Shown here piece by piece: positions 1 to 5,310 of a stretch of DNA of 10,320 nucleotides. Under the pieces are notes generated by a model, which worked only from the letters and a program-made list of their open reading frames with translations, made no database searches and had not been told where the DNA came from. Position 1 is the first letter of the stretch, and every line of letters starts with the position of its first letter. The DNA lies in NCBI GenBank assembly GCA_900541245.1, contig UQIS01000051.1:1-10320 (forward strand), written 5' to 3'. Position numbers and translations under genes: made by a program. Origin of the DNA: an uncultured Collinsella sp. GTDB taxonomy: Bacteria > Actinomycetota > Coriobacteriia > Coriobacteriales > Coriobacteriaceae.

Positions 1-37
1 ATCATGCTTCACCCTCAAATCAACGCGCATAAAGAAA

Positions 38-71
38 GCCTCCCATTTCTCATGTCCAAGAAATGGGAGGC
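38..71 (-). terminator. Perfect 13-bp hairpin followed by T-rich tail (minus strand)
   Basis: The arms at 38-50 and 59-71 are perfect reverse complements (GCCTCCCATTTCT / AGAAATGGGAGGC) with an 8-nt loop. Read on the minus strand the hairpin is followed by TTTCTTTATG, a fair U-rich tail. It sits just downstream of the broken tRNA-Glu 3' end (104-121, minus), so it may be the terminator of a tRNA unit that no longer exists here, or it may now only back up the tRNA-Glu terminator at 249-280. Confidence 0.7.
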
Positions 72-76
72 AGTTC

Positions 77-121
77 AATTGGTAACGGGCTTCTCGTTTC
101 AAATGGTGCCCCCAGCGGGAT
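77..121 (-). repeat. Left copy of a duplicated tRNA-Glu 3' end plus flank
   Basis: Positions 77-95 are identical to 265-283 and positions 104-121 are identical to 292-309; the 8 bases in between differ. Both blocks have the same 188-bp offset, so this is one imperfect direct repeat of about 45 bp. The right copy lies across the true 3' end and downstream terminator arm of tRNA-Glu; the left copy has lost the rest of the tRNA. Confidence 0.8.
104..121 (-). pseudogene. 3' fragment of a tRNA-Glu gene
   Basis: On the minus strand these 18 bases read as the 3' side of the T-stem, the acceptor strand TGGGGGC, the discriminator A and an encoded CCA, identical to the functional tRNA-Glu at 292-368. 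Upstream of it the T-loop is degenerate (ACAT in place of GTTCGAAT) and no anticodon arm, D-arm or matching 5' acceptor strand (GTCCCCA) is present. I read it as a truncated remnant, not a working tRNA. Confidence 0.65.
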
Positions 122-241
122 GTCCGCGTGCGGCTGGCGCCGCCCGCCTTCGCTGCGTCGCTCCGCTCCTTGCGTGCTGCGCTGGAAAACGCTTCGCGTT
201 TCCTCAGCTCCGCACCCTGTCGGGTTCGAATCCCGGCATAC
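122..241. other. GC-rich block with hairpins and an orphan T-arm
   Basis: This 120-bp block separates the two tRNA-Glu end copies. It holds an imperfect hairpin at 181-208 (GCTGGAAAACGC / GCGTTTCCTCAGC around TTC) and, at about 219-235 on the plus strand, a canonical T-arm: TCGGG, loop TTCGAAT, CCCGG. No acceptor, D- or anticodon arm for a plus-strand tRNA can be found around this T-arm. No reading frame here looks like a protein. It may be debris of a rearranged tRNA locus. Confidence 0.5.
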
Positions 242-248
242 CGGTAGC

Positions 249-280
249 AAAAAGCCCGCTACCGAATTGGTAACGGGCTT
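249..280 (-). terminator. Intrinsic terminator of tRNA-Glu
   Basis: On the minus strand, AAGCCCG (280-274) pairs with CGGGCTT (258-252) and GGTA/TACC extends the stem across one mismatch, with loop AATTC; the stem runs into TTTTT (253-249). It starts about 12 bases after the tRNA CCA end. A competing stem, CGGTAGC 242-248 with GCTACCG 258-264, overlaps one arm and could be a by-product of the local duplication. Confidence 0.75.
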
Positions 281-291
281 CTCAGATTCTG

Positions 292-368
292 TGGTGCCCC
301 CAGCGGGATTCGAACCCGCGATATCCACCTTGAAAGGGTGGCGTCCTTGGCCGCTAGACGATGGGGAC
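292..368 (-). tRNA. tRNA-Glu (anticodon UUC), CCA encoded
   Basis: Minus-strand cloverleaf: acceptor GTCCCCA pairs with TGGGGGC, one G-U pair; the D-arm follows; the anticodon stem CCACC/GGTGG encloses loop CTTTCAA with anticodon TTC (332-334 on the plus strand); the T-arm is GCGGG-TTCGAAT-CCCGC; discriminator A and CCA are encoded at 295-292. The anticodon reads GAA/GAG glutamate codons. It has its own promoter (379-384) and terminator (249-280) and lies downstream of the terminator of the MurT-GatD gene, so it is an independent unit. Confidence 0.95.
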
Positions 369-371
369 AGC

Positions 372-384
372 GGGAAAGAGTATA
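372..384 (-). promoter_or_regulatory. Extended -10 promoter of tRNA-Glu
   Basis: On the minus strand TGC-TATACT lies with TATACT at 384-379, an extended -10 element (TGnTATAAT-like). Transcription would begin near 372, a few bases before the mature tRNA 5' end at 368. The -35 region is weak (GTGAAC-like), which fits reliance on the extended -10. Confidence 0.65.
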
Positions 385-423
385 GCAGACTTTTTTATGC
401 GTTCACATATCGTTGGCAGATTG

Positions 424-460
424 AAAAACCACCACAAAGGTGCCTGTCCCTTTGTGGTGG
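424..460 (-). terminator. Strong terminator after the MurT-GatD gene
   Basis: CCACCACAAAGG (429-440) is a perfect reverse complement of CCTTTGTGGTGG (449-460), a 12-bp stem with an 8-nt loop. On the minus strand it starts 7 bp past the TAA stop of the MurT-GatD gene and is followed by TTTTT (428-424). The core AAAGGTGCCTGTCCCTTT resembles the widespread REP-like GGGACAGGCACC hairpins associated with TnpA_REP elements; that resemblance is from memory and untested. Confidence 0.85.
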
Positions 461-467
461 CGGGGCG

Positions 468-2645
468 TTAGGGGAGGAGCTTCATGGCTGCGTCGTGGGC
501 GGCGTGCTCGTAGGTGTCGTCGAGGGGCTTGAGCGGCAGCAGGGCTGTGGCTTGCGCATCGCCGCGGCGCTCGAGGGCGTGGGTAATGAGCCAGTCGGCG
601 AGTTCAGGGTTCTTGGGTAGCGCTGGTCCGTGCAGGTACGTGCCGATGACCCCCTTGTAGATCAGACCCTCGAAGCCGTCGTCGCCGTTGTTGCCGGTGC
701 CCGCGACGACGGACGTTCCGAGCGGCGTCGCCTCTGCGTCGAGCAGGGTACGGCCGCCGTGGTTCTCGAATCCCGCAAAGGGCTCAGGTGCCAGGTCGGT
801 CTTGACGGCGACGTTGCCGATCAGACGGTCGGAGCCGCGCACAGTCTCGGCGGCAATGACGCCCAAGCCCTCGATGCGATCTTCACCCATGTAGTATGAA
901 CGGCCGAGCAGCTGATAGCTGCCGCAGATGGCAAGCAGTGTGCCGCCGTCCTCAACATAGGCCGCAACCTTGTCTTTTTGAGCGAGCAGCTCGTGTGCCA
1001 CGGCCAGTTGGTCGCGGTCGGAGCCTCCGCCCATCATGACGATATCGGCGTCGGTGAGATCGAGCACCTCGCCCATGCGGACCTCGTCCACGCGAACGGG
1101 GATGCCGCGCCAGGCGCAGCGGCGCTCGAGGGCGATGACATTGCCGCCGTCGCCATAGAGGTTGAGGGCATCGGGATACAGGTAGACGATGCGCAGCGGG
1201 CGCGAGAGCTCGACCGGCGCGACGCCGACGGGAACGGCACTGCCATCGGCGCACGTTGCAGCGTGGGCGGCAACCGTAGCCGCATCGGTGTCCTTGAGCC
1301 CATCGAGCTCCTTGACCAGCGGCGGAAAGGCCGTGTAGTTGGCGACGGCATAGAAAGTGTCGCCAGCCTCCTCGTCTGCCACGGCGCCGATCGCCTGCTC
1401 GATATTCGAGATGATGGCGGCGTCGATGCCGGCGTACTTCAGGCGTACCTGCATATCGTGCGCGCGCGTGCCGCCAGCAAAGGCGACAAGCCCCGTTGTG
1501 TCGGCGATGCGCTCAAAGTCGACGTCGTAGATCCACGAGACATCGTGGCCGTCGGCATCGTTGTCGTTGAGGAAGAAGGCGCAGAGCCTGCCGCCTGCCG
1601 TTTTAATGGACTGAATCTGGCGATCGAAACCAACGGGATTTTTGGCCAGGTTTGCCTCGACGGTACGGCCGGCGATATTCCAACGGCCCATGCGACCGCC
1701 TGCTGGCACGTAGGCGTCGAGCGTGGGCTGCAGATGCGCCGCGTCCACGCCCAGCTCGTGGGCGGCGAAGAAGGCTGCGGCTACGTTGTAGACCATATAC
1801 AGGCCGTTGTAGCGTGTGGCGATGTGTGCGGCAGCCGCGTCGGGCGCAGATCCAAAGACCAGGTCAAAGCCGTAGCCGTCGCAGCCGAGCTCCACGCCCG
1901 TCACGCGACGGACAAGCCCAGGGCGGACCCAGCCGCACGAGGGGCAATGGTATGCGCCAAGCTGTCCGTACTGCACATAGTCGTACTCCAACGGCGCGTT
2001 GCACTGTGAGCAAAAACGCGAGTCGCTAATGCGGTCGGATTCGGTGTCGGTGGCGCCGTCGATGCCAAAGGCGAGGCTTGCAGTGGGAACGCGCGCGGCG
2101 ATTGCGGCACACAGAGGGTCGTCTGCGTTGTAGATGAGCGTCGTTGCCGGTGAAAGCTCCAGCGCGTGGGCGATGACGTCCTGGGTGTGGTCGATCTCGC
2201 CGTAACGGTCCAGCTGGTCGCGGAACAGGTTGAGCAGCACAAAGTACGTCGGCTTGAGTTTGGGCAGAACGCGTACGGTGTAGAGCTCGTCGCACTCAAA
2301 AACGCCCACGCGCTTGCCGCTGCTGGTGTGCTTAAGGCCGCCGCGGGCCTCGAGCAGAGCACCCACCACACCAGGCTCCATATTGTTGCCGGCACGGTTG
2401 CACACCACGGTAGCGCCGCTGGCAGCAACTGCGTCGGCGATGAGGTTGGAGGTCGTGGTCTTGCCGTTGGTGCCGGTGATCACCACGCTGCGGGCGACTC
2501 GGCTTGCGAGGTCGCTTAGCAGCTCGGGGTCGATCTTCATGGCGATACGGCCGGGAAGCACGCCACCCTGGCGTTTGAGGACAGAGCGCAGCCCCCAGCG
2601 GGCGATATCGCTCGAGGTGCAGGCGAGAGATGAGCGGAGGTTCAT
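468..2645 (-). CDS. MurT-GatD fusion: lipid II isoglutaminyl synthase in one chain
   Basis: 725 residues in one uninterrupted frame. Residues ~1-450 are a MurT-type Mur ligase: ATP loop GTNGKTT at 58-64, an inserted Cys4 zinc ribbon (C212, C215, C234, C237), and the C-terminal MurT (DUF1727) domain with DADGHDVSWIYD at 363-374. After a ~30-residue Ala-rich linker, residues ~483-695 are a class I glutamine amidotransferase of the GatD type: Cys nucleophile C574 in AICGSYQLLG and His H672 in GTYLHGP, 98 residues apart, close to the 95 in S. aureus GatD. The pair amidates the alpha-carboxyl of D-glutamate in lipid II, using glutamine and ATP in the cytoplasm, affecting cross-linking and lysozyme resistance. 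MurT and GatD are usually two adjacent genes; here they are one. The ATG has AGGA 8 bases upstream. It lies 45 bp after the TPR pair, probably co-transcribed. The first residue after the nucleophile motif differs (CGS instead of the common CGG). Function is well supported; whether the fusion is typical of the lineage I cannot tell. Confidence 0.93.
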   Translation of the reverse strand: MNLRSSLACTSSDIARWGLRSVLKRQGGVLPGRIAMKIDPELLSDLASRVARSVVITGTNGKTTTSNLIADAVAASGATVVCNRAGNNMEPGVVGALLEARGGLKHTSSGKRVGVFECDELYTVRVLPKLKPTYFVLLNLFRDQLDRYGEIDHTQDVIAHALELSPATTLIYNADDPLCAAIAARVPTASLAFGIDGATDTESDRISDSRFCSQCNAPLEYDYVQYGQLGAYHCPSCGWVRPGLVRRVTGVELGCDGYGFDLVFGSAPDAAAAHIATRYNGLYMVYNVAAAFFAAHELGVDAAHLQPTLDAYVPAGGRMGRWNIAGRTVEANLAKNPVGFDRQIQSIKTAGGRLCAFFLNDNDADGHDVSWIYDVDFERIADTTGLVAFAGGTRAHDMQVRLKYAGIDAAIISNIEQAIGAVADEEAGDTFYAVANYTAFPPLVKELDGLKDTDAATVAAHAATCADGSAVPVGVAPVELSRPLRIVYLYPDALNLYGDGGNVIALERRCAWRGIPVRVDEVRMGEVLDLTDADIVMMGGGSDRDQLAVAHELLAQKDKVAAYVEDGGTLLAICGSYQLLGRSYYMGEDRIEGLGVIAAETVRGSDRLIGNVAVKTDLAPEPFAGFENHGGRTLLDAEATPLGTSVVAGTGNNGDDGFEGLIYKGVIGTYLHGPALPKNPELADWLITHALERRGDAQATALLPLKPLDDTYEHAAHDAAMKLLP

Positions 2646-2690
2646 GAAGCCGTTCCTAACATAGATGACATGGTCGGGGCGATCGCGTTG

Positions 2691-3734
2691 CTAAAAGCCG
2701 TAGCGGCGTGCAAATTCCTGGGCAAGCTGCGATACGTCTTCGCAGGCGTTGGCCCAGGGGGCAAAGTCGGGGGTGTCCGAGATAATGCCGTCGGCTTCCC
2801 AAACCGCCTGGTGCGAGAGGTCCCAGGGGTCGCGCGGCTCGGGTCGGCAGGGAAGATACGGCGTCTGGTACATAGGGTTCAGCAAGAAGAACGCGCCGCC
2901 CTCGCAACGGTTGGCGAACTCACGCAGCGCGCGCGTCGCCGGGCGCATCTTATTTGTTTTGAACAGCAGAATCGTGCGGGCGAGCAGGTACCAAGGAGAG
3001 TTTTCGAGTGCGTCCGCCCCTATCTGTTCCTCGAGCTGATGTGCCAGGGCAAAAAAGCCGTCCTGGTCTTCCAAGCGGGCGAGGGCAAGCAACACGGTGC
3101 CGGCGGCCCGGGTGGTATAACCCTCCGTCTTAAGGACACGGCGAGAATAGTTTGCGGCGGCGCGGTAACGAGCACTCGCCATGCACAGCTGCGAGATGGC
3201 CTCGAGCGTGTGAAGCCAGCCAATAAGCGCCGGCTCACTCACGGTAAGGTCTGCTGCGGTGACACCGTCGGCCAAAACATTATTGGCCCAGTAGTGCGGA
3301 GCCTCCATATCAAACCCGGGCACGCTCTGTTGCAGGTAGTCGGCCGTGCTCGTCTCGAGCTTCATCAGGTCGCCCAGGCAGGCATCGACGGGCGTGTCCG
3401 CCAGGATGATGGCGAGCAACTGAGCATCGACAGTCAGCGCATCGACGCGAACAATCTTGAGCAGCTCGTCGCGCATATCGTCGAACAGGCGGTTGCGCGT
3501 CTGCTCAAACTCCTCGTCGCTGCTCATGTCCTCGATGCGATGGAGCTCGTCGAGCAGGTGACGATGAACGCCGGCATAGGACAGCAGCGCCTGGGCATGC
3601 TCGGTCTGCGCATACTTGTGAGGGTTTGCGCTGATGTCGTTATGGACAAGCTCGCGTGCTGCATCGGTGAGTTCGGGGTGCGACGCAACGTAGGCGCGCT
3701 CCAGGTAGGCGGGGATGTAGACGCTCGGATCCAT
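2691..3734 (-). CDS. ST7-like TPR protein (second of a tandem pair)
   Basis: 347 residues, predicted soluble: no signal peptide or membrane segment seen. It is made almost wholly of helical repeats of TPR type. The segment 167-222 (SEPALIGWLHTLEAI, then ARYRAAANYSRRVL, then AALARLED-like helix) and the segment 245-285 (NSPWYLLARTILLFK) match in order and spacing those in the neighbour at 3734-4810, as does the C-terminal AVWEADGIISD (310-320) block; the two are diverged paralogues. The layout resembles bacterial members of the ST7/TPR family (helix GR..EA..hy..lL..npnd..G.R, later W..a.al..f). No catalytic motif is visible and the function is unknown. Its ATG overlaps the upstream TAA by one base (TAATG) with GGAGG 9 bases before, so translation is probably coupled. 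It precedes the MurT-GatD gene by 45 bp with no terminator, hinting at a scaffold role near cell-wall synthesis, which is conjecture. Confidence 0.82.
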   Translation of the reverse strand: MDPSVYIPAYLERAYVASHPELTDAARELVHNDISANPHKYAQTEHAQALLSYAGVHRHLLDELHRIEDMSSDEEFEQTRNRLFDDMRDELLKIVRVDALTVDAQLLAIILADTPVDACLGDLMKLETSTADYLQQSVPGFDMEAPHYWANNVLADGVTAADLTVSEPALIGWLHTLEAISQLCMASARYRAAANYSRRVLKTEGYTTRAAGTVLLALARLEDQDGFFALAHQLEEQIGADALENSPWYLLARTILLFKTNKMRPATRALREFANRCEGGAFFLLNPMYQTPYLPCRPEPRDPWDLSHQAVWEADGIISDTPDFAPWANACEDVSQLAQEFARRYGF

Positions 3735-4810
3735 TAGAGGTCTCCTCCCTTAAACGGCAATCCCTGTTCGGCCGCGCGCAGGATTCGTTCGTCGATTTGG
3801 GAGCGCACGATATCGTTGGTGGCGACCCAGGCGGCAAAACTGGCGTTGTCGGGGGCGCCCAGGCCCTCCTGCAGTACCGGCGTCGCCTCGGACAGCGCAA
3901 GGACAAGTTCGTCGGTGGAGCCCACACCCACGTTGACGCGGGCATAGACGCCATCGGGAAACTCGGTTTGGAAGTAGAGTGCCTCGGCTGCGTGCGGACA
4001 CGAGCGCGCAAGGATACGCAAGTAGTGCTCGGCGCTCTCGTAGTCCAGCTCGCGCCAGGCAGCGCTCATCAGCGCGATGAGCGTCCATGGGTCCAAGTCG
4101 CGCTCAGCGTCCTTGGGACGACGGCGCAGCGGCGTGTTGGCGAGATAGGGGACGGAGTGGGCAGAGCGAAAGCGCTTGAGCTCCTCGGCGGGGTATTCGA
4201 GCTTTGCCATGGCGAGCATCGCGGTGTGGCGGACACCAGCGGGGTCGTTGGGTGCAAAGTCCAAGCTGCGGTTTGCGGCTTCGAGCGACATGCGATAGCG
4301 GCCGCTAATGAGGGCGCGCGACGCAAGGGCGGCAAGCCAGCGCAGGTAGGGACGGCGGGTCAGGTCGCCTGCGGCCTCGCGCTCGTAGGGGTCCTGCGCC
4401 GAGGCGATCTTGAGTGCCAGGTCGTGCTCGACTTCATCGCGCTTGGATACCAAATACTGTACGTACTCCTCGTTGGAGCTGGCGGTGAGAGCGGTCAGCA
4501 TGCGCTGAGCGTCCCAGTTGGCCGGATCGAGCGCGGCTGCCTCGCGGAGCATGTTCTCGGCAGCTGCCTCTTCTTGCTCTGCCTGGGCATCGTCAGGGAT
4601 AAAGGGAATGCGGTAGTCGACGGCCTCGACCACCTTGGCAATGAGGTGCCCGGCGCGGTCGCGGTCGTGCACGATGAGCGGTGCGGGGTTGCGGGTGAAT
4701 TGTTCCATCAGACGCTCTACGGCGGCAGCGTCGGTGAGCGGGATATTGTCGCGGCGCAAGGCCTCAAGAACGAGGCGATGGCAATCCTCTTGAATGGGAT
4801 CGAATGCCAT
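3734..4810 (-). CDS. ST7-like TPR protein (first of a tandem pair)
   Basis: 358 residues from the ATG at 4810, chosen because AGGAGG lies 4 bases upstream; a frame extension to a TTG at 4840 lacks a ribosome site. No signal peptide or membrane helices. Residues 83-110 (ENMLREAAALDPANWDAQRML) look like a TPR with the typical small-residue plus LDP turn; residues 151-205 (RRPYLRWLAALASRAL, then GRYRMSLEAANRSLDFAPND, GVRHTAML) match the core of bacterial ST7-like TPR proteins, followed by 238-285 (LDPWTLIALMSAAWRELDYESAEHYL) and a C-terminal AAWVATNDIV at 326-335. It is first in the leftward unit and is paralogous to the next gene. A role as a protein-protein interaction scaffold is likely from the fold; partners are unknown. 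Confidence 0.82.
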   Translation of the reverse strand: MAFDPIQEDCHRLVLEALRRDNIPLTDAAAVERLMEQFTRNPAPLIVHDRDRAGHLIAKVVEAVDYRIPFIPDDAQAEQEEAAAENMLREAAALDPANWDAQRMLTALTASSNEEYVQYLVSKRDEVEHDLALKIASAQDPYEREAAGDLTRRPYLRWLAALASRALISGRYRMSLEAANRSLDFAPNDPAGVRHTAMLAMAKLEYPAEELKRFRSAHSVPYLANTPLRRRPKDAERDLDPWTLIALMSAAWRELDYESAEHYLRILARSCPHAAEALYFQTEFPDGVYARVNVGVGSTDELVLALSEATPVLQEGLGAPDNASFAAWVATNDIVRSQIDERILRAAEQGLPFKGGDL

Positions 4811-4847
4811 GGGGCCTCCTTTGCTGCGGTTAGGGTTCAAATGTTTC

Positions 4848-4853
4848 TATATA
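4848..4853 (-). promoter_or_regulatory. Candidate -10 of the TPR/MurT-GatD operon
   Basis: TATATA on the minus strand, about 38 bases upstream of the ATG at 4810, would give a 5' leader of about 30 bases carrying the AGGAGG site. No convincing -35 hexamer is present at the right distance, so this is a weak call. Confidence 0.35.
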
Positions 4854-4974
4854 AGGTTCTAGTTTACCCGCATGTGGCACACCGGGGGTGCCGCACTTGG
4901 ACTTGCACCTTTGCACCACGAAGACGGATGTCGCACAAATGTCGGCACCTTGGACGATCGAGTGGTATCACGGT

Positions 4975-5018
4975 GCCGCAAACGGTCGATTTTTGGCCGC
5001 GAACGGTGCATATTTTGG
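4975..5018. repeat. Two adjacent imperfect 22-23 bp direct repeats
   Basis: 4975-4996 and 4996-5018 both follow GCCGC[A/G]AACGGT, a few variable bases, then T-rich TTTTGG. Shorter relatives occur nearby: GCCGCACTTGG at 4890-4900, GTCGCACAAATG around 4930, and GCCGCACAAGGG around 5090. They could be degenerate protein-binding iterons or pieces of a dispersed intergenic repeat. Confidence 0.55.
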
Positions 5019-5059
5019 AGGGGCACAGTCCTGCCCGGGATATGTAGTCAACCTTGATA

Positions 5060-5124
5060 AAACGTTTGCCCAGCTTGGGAGTATGAATGCCGCACAAGGG
5101 TCTTCAGGGATAGAAAAAACGTTT
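5060..5124. promoter_or_regulatory. Pair of AAACGTTT palindromes, possible LacI-family operators
   Basis: The perfect 8-bp palindrome AAACGTTT occurs at 5060-5067 (context GATAAAACGTTTGCC) and 5117-5124 (context GAAAAAACGTTTCATC), 57 bp centre to centre. A central CG flanked by A/T tracts is typical of operators of LacI-family regulators (PurR, CcpA, Cra). Both lie upstream of the candidate -10 of the alcohol dehydrogenase gene. No regulator gene is in the window. Confidence 0.35.
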
Positions 5125-5167
5125 CATCATTGGCGGCTTTAGGTGAATAACTGACCAACCAGAACGG

Positions 5168-5173
5168 TAAAAT
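5168..5173 (+). promoter_or_regulatory. Candidate -10 of the alcohol dehydrogenase gene
   Basis: TAAAAT, one mismatch from TATAAT, ahead of an A+T-rich start region. A start near 5180 would put the hairpin 5181-5204 at the very 5' end of the mRNA and leave a leader of about 130 bases. No good -35 at 16-18 bp spacing was found. Confidence 0.35.
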
Positions 5174-5180
5174 AGTGTTT

Positions 5181-5204
5181 GTCTGAGCGTTGAGACGTTT
5201 AGAC
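5181..5204 (+). promoter_or_regulatory. 10-bp leader hairpin or operator
   Basis: GTCTGAGCGT (5181-5190) pairs with ACGTTTAGAC (5195-5204) over all ten positions if two G-U pairs are allowed, around a TGAG tetraloop. No T-tract follows, so it is not a terminator. It could stabilise the mRNA 5' end or act as a DNA operator just after the start site. Confidence 0.45.
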
Positions 5205-5243
5205 ATCGCGCATTGTCATCGCCGGCAACGCGCAAACCGGTCC

Positions 5244-5270
5244 TAACGGAGCCAATTGGGTGCTCCGTTA
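5244..5270 (+). promoter_or_regulatory. 9-bp perfect leader hairpin before the alcohol dehydrogenase gene
   Basis: TAACGGAGC (5244-5252) is a perfect reverse complement of GCTCCGTTA (5262-5270), loop 9 nt. It is followed by TATACGCAAG rather than a T-run, so it is not a classic terminator. It ends 28 bases before the AGGAGG ribosome site at 5299-5304 and could affect translation or mRNA stability. Confidence 0.5.
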
Positions 5271-5310
5271 TATACGCAAGTCTAAGAGGGGCTTGTTTAG
5301 GAGGCACAGT

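Larger units (their letters stand above)
4811..5310. other. 500-bp non-coding regulatory region between divergent genes
   Basis: No reading frame here has a ribosome site or recognisable protein; short frames on both strands run across repeats. It contains short GCCGC-type repeats (4888-5095), two AAACGTTT palindromes (5060-5067, 5117-5124), a -10-like TAAAAT (5168-5173) and two hairpins (5181-5204, 5244-5270) upstream of the alcohol dehydrogenase gene. The length and density of symmetric motifs suggest a complex control region for the rightward gene. Confidence 0.6.

Noticed and set aside
180..245. A complete plus-strand tRNA using the T-arm at 219-235
   Set aside because: The required 5' acceptor strand (CGGTATG-like), D-arm and anticodon arm are absent and no CCA follows.
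63..620. Plus-strand 185-codon frame across the tRNA region
   Set aside because: It is the familiar antisense translation of a tRNA-Glu gene and runs across two terminators and the end of the MurT-GatD gene.
1200..1300. Possibility that MurT and GatD are separate overlapping genes with an internal start
   Set aside because: No stop codon in the linker and no ribosome site with an ATG/GTG/TTG at the expected start of the GatD domain was apparent; the frame is continuous.
4975..5018. CRISPR-like repeat array
   Set aside because: Only two imperfect units, adjoining without unique spacers, and no cas gene nearby.
3797..5047. Long plus-strand open frame (416 codons) opposite the first TPR gene, with similar long antisense frames at 978-2009, 2670-3737, 5104-6240 (minus) and 8864-9853 (minus)
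   Set aside because: They mirror real genes in high-GC coding DNA, lack ribosome sites and their translations are rich in Gly/Val/Arg with no recognisable domains.
4864..5142. Small frames on both strands (plus 4888-5142, minus 4864-5097) as possible small proteins
   Set aside because: No Shine-Dalgarno site, translation made of the local DNA repeats, and the plus frame starts at GTG without support.
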